A stretch of 64,000 bases of DNA, taken from Methanoculleus sp. 7T. GTDB lineage: Archaea; Halobacteriota; Methanomicrobia; Methanomicrobiales; Methanoculleaceae. Under the pieces are notes generated by a model. It was given only the letters and a program-made list of their open reading frames with translations. It did no database searches and had not been told where the DNA came from. Positions 52,273 to 60,577 of this stretch are shown here, one piece after another. How positions within the stretch are numbered: position 1 is the first letter of the stretch; the number at the start of each line of letters is the position of its first letter. The translations under genes and the position numbers were made by a program. The DNA lies in the NCBI RefSeq assembly GCF_023195915.1, contig NZ_JALPRP010000001.1, positions 1,116,001 through 1,180,000 of the forward strand, read 5' to 3'.

Positions 52273-53553
52273 TCACGGGTCCATATGCTCTTCCGGAGCC
52301 TTGAGGATATCCCGCACCATCTTTATGGCGCAGAGGTCGCCGCACATCGAGCAGGTGTCGAGGTCCCCGTCCCGCTCGTGGATGCGCCGGGCCTCCTCCG
52401 GAATGAGCGCCGCTTCGAACTGCTTCCCCCAATCGAGGCTCCGGCGCGCCTCCGCCATCCGGATCTCGCGGTTTTTGGTGCTCCCGGCGTTCCGAGAGAG
52501 GTTCCCGACGTGCGCGGCGATCCTCGCCACCCTCGTCCCCTCCACGATGTCGTGGAGGTCGGGGAGCGCCAGATGTTCGCTCGGAGAGACCATGCAGAGG
52601 AAGTCGGCGCCGTGCATGCAGGCGATCGCACCGCCGATCGCCCCCACCACATGGTCGTAGCCGGGCGCCACGTCGGTCACGAGGGGGCCGAGCAGGTAGA
52701 GCGGGGCGCCGTCGGTCAGTTCCTTGATCATCCGGACATTGTAGCCGACCTGATCGGCAGGGATGTGCCCCGGCCCCTCGATCATCCGCTGCACCCCGGC
52801 GGCGAGCGCCCGCTTCGCCAGGTGCCCGAGCGTCAGGTACTCGGTCGTCTTCGCGAGACGGGTGGCGTCGACGAGCGCACCGGGGCGCATCCCGTCGCCG
52901 AGGCTTATGACCACGTCGTGCTCGGCAAGGATCTCGAGCAGGTAGTCGTACTCGGCATAGAGCGGGTTCTCTTCGCCGGTCGCGGCCATCATCGCCACGT
53001 GGAAGGCCCCGCCGCGGCTGACGACGCCCATCGTTCGGGGATCGGCCTGGAGCGATGCGAGGGCGTCGCGGTTCACACCGCAGTGCAGGGTCAGGAAGTC
53101 CACCCCTTGCCGGCAGTGCTCCCGGATCACCGTGAAGAGAAGGTCGGCGTCGACGTCCGCCGCGCTTCCGGCCCGCCGAACCGCTTCGTAGATCGGGACC
53201 GTGCCGACAGGTGCGTCGAGAGCGAGGATCCGGCGCCTGATACGGGGCAGATCGCCGCCGGTCGAGAGGTCCATCAACGCGTCCGCGCCCTCACGGAGGG
53301 CCGCCTTCGCCTTCTCGACCTCAAGGTCCTCATCGCACCGGGCGCCCGATGTCCCGACGTTCACGTTGACCCGCACCCTGCAGCCCTCGCCGATGGCGCA
53401 GAGCCGGTGCGGTCTTCCGGGGTTCGCCGGGATGACAATCCGGCCGCGGGCAACTGCCCGTGCGGCGTGGTGCGGGACGAGGCCCTCCTCACGGGCGATC
53501 GTCTCCACCTCGGGGGGAACCCCACGCAGGCATGCTAGAGCAAGGGTATGCAT
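52273..53553 (-). CDS. thiC: Phosphomethylpyrimidine synthase (ThiC)
   Basis: The 426-residue radical SAM enzyme rearranges aminoimidazole ribotide to the hydroxymethylpyrimidine phosphate of thiamine. It has the C-terminal cluster motif CSMCGDLC (C-x2-C-x4-C) and the central VEGPGHIP-type motif, here MIEGPGHIPADQV. The length is that of archaeal ThiC. The start is uncertain: the ATG at 53553 fits the family, and one at 53562 would add three residues. No TPP riboswitch is visible, since only 34 nt separate it from the divergent MBL gene. Confidence 0.92.
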   Translation of the reverse strand: MHTLALACLRGVPPEVETIAREEGLVPHHAARAVARGRIVIPANPGRPHRLCAIGEGCRVRVNVNVGTSGARCDEDLEVEKAKAALREGADALMDLSTGGDLPRIRRRILALDAPVGTVPIYEAVRRAGSAADVDADLLFTVIREHCRQGVDFLTLHCGVNRDALASLQADPRTMGVVSRGGAFHVAMMAATGEENPLYAEYDYLLEILAEHDVVISLGDGMRPGALVDATRLAKTTEYLTLGHLAKRALAAGVQRMIEGPGHIPADQVGYNVRMIKELTDGAPLYLLGPLVTDVAPGYDHVVGAIGGAIACMHGADFLCMVSPSEHLALPDLHDIVEGTRVARIAAHVGNLSRNAGSTKNREIRMAEARRSLDWGKQFEAALIPEEARRIHERDGDLDTCSMCGDLCAIKMVRDILKAPEEHMDP

Positions 53554-53587
53554 AAGAAACATTTGTCCGGAGGCCATATTAGTCTGC

Positions 53588-54190
53588 ATGCCAGTCCGGT
53601 GGATCGCGAGCGGCACGACCTACGCCAATTCGTTCGTTTACGGGAACGTCCTTGTGGATGCAGGTGTTCTCCCGATGGCCGTACGCCCGTACGCCGAGAC
53701 GATCGAGACGATCGTCATCACCCATACCCACTACGACCATATCGCCCACGTCGCGGAGATTGCGCGTATCTGCGGCGACGCCTCCGTCTGCGTCCACGAA
53801 GCGGACGTACCCGGACTCACCGACGACACCCGGAGCCTCGCCATGTTCTTCGGCGCCCGGTCGCCCGGGATCGTCCCCGACATCGCTCTCAGGGACGGCG
53901 ACCACGTAGGGAGCCTCCGCGTGATCCATACCCCCGGGCACACTCCGGGCGGGATATGCCTCTATGATGCGGAGGCCAAGGTGCTCTTCTCGGGGGACAC
54001 AGTCTTTTGCGGCGGGTCCTTCGGGCGCTACGACTTCCCGGGCGGGGACCGCACGGCGCTCGCGGCATCCATCGGCCGCCTTGCGGCGCTGGAAGTCGTC
54101 GGTCTCTACCCCGGACACGGCGAGCCCGCCCCCACGGGCGGCGGGAGGCATATCGCAGCCGCCCGCGAGGCGCTCCGGTTTCATGGATAA
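53588..54190 (+). CDS. Metallo-beta-lactamase fold hydrolase
   Basis: The 200-residue protein has the metal motif THTHYDHI (about 43-50) and later HTPGHTPGG and PGHGEPAP. The pattern is that of glyoxalase II-like enzymes in which the first residues of HxHxDH are THTHYDH. It is divergent from thiC, with start codons 34 nt apart, so their promoters overlap. It overlaps the GIY-YIG gene downstream by 8 nt. Substrate is unknown; a thioester is possible. Confidence 0.82.
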   Translation: MPVRWIASGTTYANSFVYGNVLVDAGVLPMAVRPYAETIETIVITHTHYDHIAHVAEIARICGDASVCVHEADVPGLTDDTRSLAMFFGARSPGIVPDIALRDGDHVGSLRVIHTPGHTPGGICLYDAEAKVLFSGDTVFCGGSFGRYDFPGGDRTALAASIGRLAALEVVGLYPGHGEPAPTGGGRHIAAAREALRFHG

Positions 54191-54632
54191 AGGAGTCTAC
54201 GCCCTCATCCTCGAAAATCCACGCCGGGAGGTCAGAGTCGGCGCCTTGGGGGTGCGGGAGTTCGCCGCAGGCCGGCATATCTACATCGGCTCGGCACGGG
54301 GGAGCGGGGGGCTTGCCCGGGCGGACCGGCATGTGAGGCTCGCCCGGTTTCGGGACCGCTCTCCGCGGTGGCACATCGACTACCTCCTCCTCGACTCGGG
54401 GTTTACGCTTGCGGCAGTCCTCACCGCCGCCACGGACCGGGACTGCGAGTGCGACCTCGCCCGTGCCGTCGGCGGGAACTCCGTCTCCAGGTTCGGATGC
54501 AGCGACTGCGCCTGCCCCTCACACCTCTTCTACCGCCCCGAAGACCCGGTGCCCGAAGTCCTCGATGCGTTCGCAAGGCTGAACCTCGCTGTGCGCATCA
54601 CAACAATCAAGAATGAAGGGCGCATGCAATAG
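54183..54632 (+). CDS. DUF123/GIY-YIG nuclease family protein
   Basis: The 149-residue protein has the compact GIY-YIG pattern of the DUF123 family: VYALILE, then AAGRHIYIGSARG, and HIDYLLL. C-terminal cysteines (CECDLA, CSDCACPSH) may bind a metal. DUF123 domains are found fused to endonuclease III in some archaea, suggesting a DNA repair role. The ATG at 54183 lies within the end of the MBL gene. The next gene starts 3 nt later, so three genes are in one transcript. Confidence 0.78.
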   Translation: MDKGVYALILENPRREVRVGALGVREFAAGRHIYIGSARGSGGLARADRHVRLARFRDRSPRWHIDYLLLDSGFTLAAVLTAATDRDCECDLARAVGGNSVSRFGCSDCACPSHLFYRPEDPVPEVLDAFARLNLAVRITTIKNEGRMQ

Positions 54633-54635
54633 ACC

Positions 54636-55187
54636 ATGAAAGTTCTTGGGATCTCCGGCAGTATGCGCAAGACCGGCAACACCGCACTGCTGGTCACCAC
54701 CATCCTCAACCGGGTGCGGGAGGCGGGCATCGAGACCGAGTATCTGACGCTCGCCGATATGGACATCCGGCCCTGCACCGGCTGCGAGGCCTGCAGGGAG
54801 GCAAAATGGTGCGTGACCGAGGAGGACGACTGGGGCCGCGTAGCGGAGAAGATGATCGAGTGCGAGGTGCTGGTCCTCGGCGCCCCGACATACTACTACG
54901 ACATCAACGGCCAGACAAAGAACCTGATCGACCGGACCTACTCCCTCTACCACGACAGGAGGCTTGCGGGCAGAAAGGCGGTTGCGGTCGCCGTCTGCGC
55001 CGACCGCGGGGGCGAGCGCTCCCTCGAGACCATAGAGGGGTTCTTAAACTCCCACGAGTTCTCGTACCTCGGCTACGTCTGCGGCAGGGGGTATGCGCCG
55101 GGCGACGTGAGAAAGGACGAGCGGGCGATGAAGAGAGCCCGGGAGGTCGCGAATAAGATCATCGGTTACCTCAGGCCTGAGGACTGA
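54636..55187 (+). CDS. Iron-sulfur flavoprotein (flavodoxin-like NADPH-dependent FMN reductase family)
   Basis: The 183-residue protein has the flavodoxin-like start VLGISGSMRKTGNTALL for FMN phosphate. It also has a compact cluster motif CTGCEACREAKWC (C-x2-C-x2-C-x5-C, about residues 47-59), as in the Methanosarcina iron-sulfur flavoprotein Isf. GAPTYYYDINGQTKNLIDR completes the flavin site. Isf proteins pass electrons between ferredoxin and oxygen or peroxide. That role is likely but not proven here. It starts 3 nt after the GIY-YIG gene. Confidence 0.85.
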   Translation: MKVLGISGSMRKTGNTALLVTTILNRVREAGIETEYLTLADMDIRPCTGCEACREAKWCVTEEDDWGRVAEKMIECEVLVLGAPTYYYDINGQTKNLIDRTYSLYHDRRLAGRKAVAVAVCADRGGERSLETIEGFLNSHEFSYLGYVCGRGYAPGDVRKDERAMKRAREVANKIIGYLRPED

Positions 55188-55285
55188 AAGGCCCTTGGGA
55201 CCGGGAGAGGTTCGCTCGAGTTATCTCGGGGACGCCTCCACACGGCAACTGGGGTCCTCACGAGCGGCGGGCACGCATCTCATTG

Positions 55286-55332
55286 CAAAAACAAAGTGAG
55301 GTTGTCGCGGGTGCCGGAGGTCCGGCACCCGC
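55286..55332 (-). terminator. Hairpin plus T-rich terminator
   Basis: A perfect 12-nt inverted repeat GCGGGTGCCGGA (55307-55318) / TCCGGCACCCGC (55321-55332) is followed, reading leftward, by CACTTTGTTTTTGC. It lies just after the stop of the small DUF1328 gene. The rest of 55188-55352 is non-coding. Confidence 0.7.
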
Positions 55333-55352
55333 CTGCTCCGGCCGGCCGACGG

Positions 55353-55511
55353 TCAGAGCAGCAGCGATATGATCGCGAGGACTATGAAGATGATGACCAG
55401 CCACTTTGCGATCGACATCGACATCCCCGCAACGCCTCGTGCTCCGAGTAAGGCAAAGACAAGTGCCAGTACGAAGAAGAGGATTGCAAGCCCGATAAGA
55501 CCGTTTACCAT
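55353..55511 (-). CDS. DUF1328-family small membrane protein
   Basis: This 52-residue protein consists of two hydrophobic helices around a short Gly/Ala-rich turn: [19 protein letters not shown], then GARGVAGMS and [14 protein letters not shown]. It matches the DUF1328 (YtjA) family in length and pattern. GGGGGAGATAGGT precedes the ATG. The TATA element ATTATATATA at 55584-55575 and the terminator above complete the unit, so I am confident it is a real, separately transcribed gene. Function is unknown; bacterial relatives are stress-associated. Confidence 0.82.
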   Translation of the reverse strand: MVNGLIGLAILFFVLALVFALLGARGVAGMSMSIAKWLVIIFIVLAIISLLL

Positions 55512-55634
55512 ACCTATCTCCCCCAAATTGCCGGTATTTGACCGGCGCTAGGGAGGCATACTCGATTCGGGGATATATATAATTTTCTGGGAATACTATT
55601 TGACCAAGGCCGAGGGGCCGGTGTCCTCCGGGGA

Positions 55635-56732
55635 TCAGCCGGGCAGCAGGTCGTATGTCGTCGTCCGTTGCATGAGCCGCCGTCCCAGGTCCTCGGCCAT
55701 CCGCCGCATATCGCTCGGGTCCAGGTAATCGGTGTTCAAGGCACCGGCGCTCCGGGAGATGCTCTCCTCAAACATCGTCCCCCCGAGGTCGTTCGCGCCG
55801 GAAAGGAGCATCATCTGGGCCATCTTCGGCCCTAGTTTCACCCAAGAGGCCTGGATATTTCTGACGTTATCGAGGAAGAGCCTGGATGCCGCGACCATCA
55901 GGATATCCTCCCTCCCGGTCGCCCCGGGCCGGGCGAGCCCCGCCCGGTAGAGAGGAGTGTTTTGGTGGACGAACGAGAGGGGCACGAACTCGGTGAACCC
56001 CCCGGTATCGTCCTGGATCTCCCGGAGGATCCCGAGGTGCCGGGCCCGGTCCTCCACTGACTCGCAGTGGCCGTACATGATCGTCGCCGTCGAACGGATC
56101 CCGAGGTCGTGCGCCTCTCGGATGATCCGGACCCAGGTCGCGGTATCGATCTTCCCCGGACAGATCACACGCCTGACCGGGTCCGCCAGAACCTCGGCCG
56201 CGGTCCCGCAGAGCGTCGAAAGGCCCGCGGCCGCCATCCGCTCCAGCACCTCCCGCGTGGAGAGACCGCTCTTCTTCGCGGCATACGCCACCTCCATCGG
56301 GTTGCTCGCGTGGATGTGGACGGCGGGGGCTTCGTCTCGTATCCAGGATATGATATCGACGTAGGATTGGGCGTTGAAATCAGGGTGGAGGCCGCTCACC
56401 GTGCAGACCTCGGTCACGCTGCGGCTCACCGCCGCCCGGGCCTTCGCCCGCACGGCGGCTTCGTCATGGCAAAAAGCATCGGCGTCGCCGGGTTTTCGTG
56501 AGAAACCACAGAACCCGCAGGCATTGACGCAGAGGTTGGTCACGTTGATATTCTGGTTCCTGACATACGTGACCCGATCGCCGACTGCGCGCTCCCGGGC
56601 CGCGTCGGCAGCGGCCGCAACGAGAAAGACGCCCCGGTCGTGGGTCTTCATCAGCAGCACCGCCTCCTCCTCGGTGAGCCGATGACCGCCGAGCGCATCG
56701 TCGAGCAGCTCTCGCAGGGGTGGCGTCGTCAT
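55635..56732 (-). CDS. cofH: CofH-type F420 biosynthesis radical SAM protein, copy 1
   Basis: The 365-residue radical SAM enzyme has the cluster motif CVNACGFC (C-x3-C-x2-C, about residues 68-75) after VRNQNINVTN. CofH joins tyrosine-derived hydroxybenzyl to the ribityl-aminouracil, and CofG then completes the deazaflavin of F420. No CofG gene is in view. A second CofH-like gene (57182-58270) shares a stretch of about 260 nt that is almost identical. One of the two may have another substrate. The ATG at 56732 follows an AT-poor region with no clear TATA. Confidence 0.85.
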   Translation of the reverse strand: MTTPPLRELLDDALGGHRLTEEEAVLLMKTHDRGVFLVAAAADAARERAVGDRVTYVRNQNINVTNLCVNACGFCGFSRKPGDADAFCHDEAAVRAKARAAVSRSVTEVCTVSGLHPDFNAQSYVDIISWIRDEAPAVHIHASNPMEVAYAAKKSGLSTREVLERMAAAGLSTLCGTAAEVLADPVRRVICPGKIDTATWVRIIREAHDLGIRSTATIMYGHCESVEDRARHLGILREIQDDTGGFTEFVPLSFVHQNTPLYRAGLARPGATGREDILMVAASRLFLDNVRNIQASWVKLGPKMAQMMLLSGANDLGGTMFEESISRSAGALNTDYLDPSDMRRMAEDLGRRLMQRTTTYDLLPG

Positions 56733-56846
56733 ACACCTCGACCGTCTTTGCCGGTAGTCTCAGTTGGCACAGCCGACCAGAAGAACCTTCGGGTGCTCCC
56801 CGGTCGGGGGCATATCCTTATTAGTCCCGGGGGCATCTCGTCTGCC

Positions 56847-57161
56847 ATGGCTCAGCAGATCCTATGTCACCAGAGGACGCGGCTCAGTTACAAAGACGCG
56901 TTTGGGTATGTCATCCCGGTCGGGGACACCAGCCTGATGGCTTGGGTGACCGATGAGGGGATGATCGGGACCGACGGGTTCGATATCGAGACGCTGGCGA
57001 ACTTCGGGGTTCCTGCGGCGATTGTAGGCGTCTCGGAGGAATCGACCCTGGAGAACCTCGACGACCTGATGGATGCCGAGGTAAAGGCGGCGAACCTCCC
57101 GGCGGTACAGCGCCGCATCGAGATCGGGATGTCTGGGAGGGAAGCCTTAAACAGGATGTGA
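56847..57161 (+). CDS. DUF1805 family protein
   Basis: The 104-residue protein has the phrase YVIPVGDTSLMAWVTDEGMIG, matching the DUF1805 (YunC) family, whose function is unknown. I chose the ATG at 56847 because a TATA-like CTTATTAGT lies about 25 nt upstream, making a leaderless message likely. A longer frame has no signal. It lies between the two CofH genes, convergent with the second (20-nt gap) and divergent from the first. Confidence 0.72.
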   Translation: MAQQILCHQRTRLSYKDAFGYVIPVGDTSLMAWVTDEGMIGTDGFDIETLANFGVPAAIVGVSEESTLENLDDLMDAEVKAANLPAVQRRIEIGMSGREALNRM

Positions 57162-57181
57162 GCGGCCCGGTCCTGCGCCTC

Positions 57182-58270
57182 TCACACCATCTCGTAGGTC
57201 GTCGTCCGCTGCCGGAGCGTCCGCCCGAGGTCGACGGTCAACCGCCGCATATCCCCCGGGTCCAGGTAGTCGGCGCCCTCTCCACCGGCGTCGAGCGAGA
57301 CGTCGTCGCAGAACATCGTCCCCCCGAGGTCGTCGCCGCCGGAAAGGAGCATCATCTGGGCCATCTTCGTCCCCACCTTTCCCCAGGAGATCTGGATGTG
57401 GTCGAAGTTGTCGAGGAAGAGCCGGGCGACCGCGACCATCAGGATATCCTCCCTCCCGGTCGCCCCGGGCCGGGCGAGCCCCGCCCGGTAGAGAGCGGTC
57501 TTCTCGTGGATGAAGGAGAGGGGCACGAACTCGGTGAACCCCCCGGTATCGTCCTGGATCTCCCGGAGGATCCCGAGGTGCCGGGCCCGGTCCTCCGTCG
57601 ACTCGTAGGAGCCGTACATGATCGTCGCCGTCGAGCGGATCCCGAGGTCGTGCGCCTCCCGGATGACCCGGACCCAGGTCGCCGTGTCGCACTTGTTCGG
57701 GCAGATCACCGCACGGACGCTGTCCACCAGGATCTCGGCCGCCGTCCCCTGCAGGGTCCCGAGGCCGGCCTCGCGGAGCCGCTCGACGACCTCCGCGGTC
57801 GAGACCCCGCTCCGCTCCGCCGCCCAGGCGATCTCGTCCGGGCTTGCGGTGTGGATATCCACCCCGGGAGCGACCTCCCGCACGCAGGAGATGAGGTCTG
57901 CGTAGGAGTCGAGCGTGTAGTCGGGGTGCACCCCCGAGAGGAGGCAGATCTCGGTGACGTCCCGGCCCACCGCCGCCCGGGCCTTCGCCTGCACGGTCGC
58001 GAGGTCGTCGCAGAACGCTCCGGGGTCATCAGCCCGCCGCCCGAATCCGCAGAACCCGCAGAGATTCTTGCAGATGTTGGTGACGTGGATGTTCTGGTTT
58101 CGGACGTAGGTGACGGTATCCCCGACCTTCCGCTCCCGGAGCTCGTCCGCGGCGGCGGCGATAGCCCAGACGTCGCGGCCGCGGGCCGCGAGGAGGAGGG
58201 CGGCCTCCTCCTCGGTGAGACGATGGCCGGCGATCGTGTCGTCGAGCAGGTCATGCAGTGGATGCGGCAT
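57182..58270 (-). CDS. cofH: CofH-type F420 biosynthesis radical SAM protein, copy 2
   Basis: The 362-residue paralog has the cluster motif CKNLCGFC and overall CofH architecture. The centre (REAHDLGIRSTATIMYG through GATGREDILMVA) is nearly the same as in copy 1, while the N-terminal third and C-terminal region diverge. A TATA-like GAATAAATC about 28 nt upstream of the ATG at 58270 suggests a leaderless message. Either copy may be the true CofH. Copy 2 is closer in its cluster motif to the typical C-x-N-x-CGFCGF. Confidence 0.85.
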   Translation of the reverse strand: MPHPLHDLLDDTIAGHRLTEEEAALLLAARGRDVWAIAAAADELRERKVGDTVTYVRNQNIHVTNICKNLCGFCGFGRRADDPGAFCDDLATVQAKARAAVGRDVTEICLLSGVHPDYTLDSYADLISCVREVAPGVDIHTASPDEIAWAAERSGVSTAEVVERLREAGLGTLQGTAAEILVDSVRAVICPNKCDTATWVRVIREAHDLGIRSTATIMYGSYESTEDRARHLGILREIQDDTGGFTEFVPLSFIHEKTALYRAGLARPGATGREDILMVAVARLFLDNFDHIQISWGKVGTKMAQMMLLSGGDDLGGTMFCDDVSLDAGGEGADYLDPGDMRRLTVDLGRTLRQRTTTYEMV

Positions 58271-58298
58271 CGTGAACAACTCTATTGCGGTCTTTGAT

Positions 58299-58967
58299 TT
58301 ATTCGTCTTTCTCTTTTCGCCGCGCAAGGACGAAGTCGTGGATGATGATGATGACGATGACGATGACGGCGAACTCGGCGAGGTGCAGGGGCAGGTAGCC
58401 GATGAGCGGCACCGCGACAAGGGCTTTCCCGACGATCCACTCCTTCTCGACCGGCTCGACCACCCCGACGCCGGGGATCCTGAGGTTCCCCTGGTCGATA
58501 TACGGGTTGTTGTCCCCCTTGGTGATGTAGCCGCCGTGCGGGTTTGCATAGAACTGCGCAAGCCCGGACTCCTCCACGGCGGCGGTATCGACGTAGGTCA
58601 TCGCCCGGTGAATGATCGGGTGGACCGAATCGGCGCCGTTCGGCCGATAGACGATCACGTCGCCGTAGTTTCCAAAGGACGAATGCCCGGTCCGCTGCCC
58701 TTCGGCCCAGGTTACGAGCTCGCCGAACCGGTCCTCGTCGACGACCAGCACCAGGTCCCCGACGTTCATATTCGGGACCATGCTCTCGGACTCGATCGTG
58801 ACCACCGCCGGCCATGTGCCGGCAACGAGGAAGAGAACGAGGGCGATGCCGCCGACGACCGCGACGACCCAGAGGAGGTCCCGGCCGAGAGAGACGGCCG
58901 GGTGGTCGCTCTCCCGGAACGCCGCGAGGGCCGATGCTGCACGCTGCAGCCATGTGGTATTCGACAT
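58299..58967 (-). CDS. Signal peptidase I (archaeal, Ser-His type)
   Basis: The 222-residue protein has a membrane helix at about 32-55, the catalytic Ser in TIESESMVPNM and a His in HPIIHRAM in place of the bacterial Lys. GYITKGDNN follows and a second helix lies near the C-terminus (FAVIVIVIIIIHDF). It removes signal peptides from secreted proteins, of which the 5-26 kb region encodes many. The TATA element TGTATATAG just upstream makes the ATG at 58967 leaderless. A longer frame runs past the promoter. Confidence 0.85.
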   Translation of the reverse strand: MSNTTWLQRAASALAAFRESDHPAVSLGRDLLWVVAVVGGIALVLFLVAGTWPAVVTIESESMVPNMNVGDLVLVVDEDRFGELVTWAEGQRTGHSSFGNYGDVIVYRPNGADSVHPIIHRAMTYVDTAAVEESGLAQFYANPHGGYITKGDNNPYIDQGNLRIPGVGVVEPVEKEWIVGKALVAVPLIGYLPLHLAEFAVIVIVIIIIHDFVLARRKEKDE

Positions 58968-59084
58968 TTGTTCTAGAGAGAATACTATCCCTATATACAT
59001 AGGTTCTCCGGCACACCCGCACCTGGACCGAGCGAGCAAGAAAAAGATAAACCCATATTACCGGGAGGAGAATAAGATGAGTCA

Positions 59085-60488
59085 ATGCTCGCCAACGCCG
59101 AGATCGTACGCCGGTTCCTTGAGTTGAAGCACCAGGTCCATCCCGACGTGGTGAGTTACGTCCGGGAACAGAACGATCCGACGCTGATCGACCGGATCGC
59201 CGCGGGGGTTCCCGACGACACCTTGGTCATCTCCGCAGAGCATATCCCGGCTCTCAAGAAGGTTCGGGACGGGACCCGATTCCTCGTCGACCCGGAACTC
59301 GAGTTGATTGTGGGAAGCGCCGGGTCCACGGGAAGCGTCAGCGGCCACGAAGACGCCGTCCATTACTTCCGGGACCGCTATAATAAACTCTCTTCGATGA
59401 TCCGGGGCCGGATGACCGCGATGCCCATCGAGGCGCTGATCAAATCCCCCCACCGCTACCGCGACGAGGAGTGCAACATCATCGGGATGGTGGCCGACGT
59501 CCGGACGACCGCCAAAGGGCACCGGCTCGTCGAGGTGGAAGACCCCACCGGGACCATCCCGGTGCTCTTCAACAAGGGGCGGGACGAATCCTTTGCGGAG
59601 GCGGAGCGGATCCTCCCCGACGAGGTGGTCGGGGTCAAGGGAAAACTCTCAAACGACGGCGGACTCTTCTTCGCCGAGCAGCTCTCCCGCCCGGATATCC
59701 CCATCAACCATGCTCCGTTCAAGAGCGATAGGCCGGGGAAGGCGGTTATGATATCGGACGTGCATGTCGGGAGCGACACGTTCCTCGAAGACGCGTGGAA
59801 CCGGTTCGCCGACTGGCTCCAGGACTCGGATGCCGCCTATCTCCTGATCGCGGGCGACCTCGTCGACGGCATCGGCATCTACCCGGGCCAGGAGAACGAA
59901 CTGACGATCAAGAACATCTACGAACAGTACGATTTCTTTGCCGAGATGCTCCGGGGCCTGCCGTCGCGGATCCGGATCGTTGCCGCCCCCGGAAACCACG
60001 ACGTCGTCAGGATGGCAGAGCCGCAGCCGGCGATACCGCCGGAGTTCACCGAGAAATTCCCGGCAAACTGCACGCTCGTCGAGAACCCCTGTCTGCTGAA
60101 CCTCCAGGGCGTCCGGGTCCTGATGTACCACGGTCGGTCGATCGACGACATGATAGGACTCATCCCCGGGGCAAGTTACGAGCGGCCCGGCGAGATCATG
60201 GACGAGATGCTGAAACGCCGGCTGCTTGCCGCGCCCTATGGGATGAGGACTCCAATCGCCGCAATGAAGACCGACCGGCTCGTCATCGATCCGCTCCCCG
60301 AGATCCTCCTCACCGGCCACGTCCACATCTGCGGCATCACCCGCTACCGGGGTGTCCTCGGGCTGAACACCGGCACTTGGCAGTCCCAGACATCGTTCCA
60401 GAAACAGATGAACATCCATCCTACGCCCGCGCGGGCGTTTGTCGTCGATCTCCAGACACTCCAGCCTGAAGTGATGGATTTCAGCTAA
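59085..60488 (+). CDS. polB: DNA polymerase D small subunit (DP1)
   Basis: The 467-residue subunit has an N-terminal domain, an OB-fold (about 125-200) and a calcineurin-like phosphoesterase domain. The domain's nuclease motifs are all present: [19 protein letters not shown] and TGHVH. DP1 proofreads for the replicative polymerase D of euryarchaea. GGGAGGAG lies about 15 nt before the ATG at 59085. The DP2 gene is not in view. Confidence 0.93.
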   Translation: MLANAEIVRRFLELKHQVHPDVVSYVREQNDPTLIDRIAAGVPDDTLVISAEHIPALKKVRDGTRFLVDPELELIVGSAGSTGSVSGHEDAVHYFRDRYNKLSSMIRGRMTAMPIEALIKSPHRYRDEECNIIGMVADVRTTAKGHRLVEVEDPTGTIPVLFNKGRDESFAEAERILPDEVVGVKGKLSNDGGLFFAEQLSRPDIPINHAPFKSDRPGKAVMISDVHVGSDTFLEDAWNRFADWLQDSDAAYLLIAGDLVDGIGIYPGQENELTIKNIYEQYDFFAEMLRGLPSRIRIVAAPGNHDVVRMAEPQPAIPPEFTEKFPANCTLVENPCLLNLQGVRVLMYHGRSIDDMIGLIPGASYERPGEIMDEMLKRRLLAAPYGMRTPIAAMKTDRLVIDPLPEILLTGHVHICGITRYRGVLGLNTGTWQSQTSFQKQMNIHPTPARAFVVDLQTLQPEVMDFS

Positions 60489-60577
60489 ATATCCACCATT
60501 TTCCCCGGGCAGTTTCCACATATTTAAAAATGTTGAATCCCTTTGTATATGGTACTCTAACGGAGGAATGCAGAGAG

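Noticed and set aside
53554-53587. TPP riboswitch for thiC
   Set aside because: Only 34 nt separate the thiC start from the divergent start, and no conserved TPP-aptamer sequence is present in the leader or downstream of the gene.
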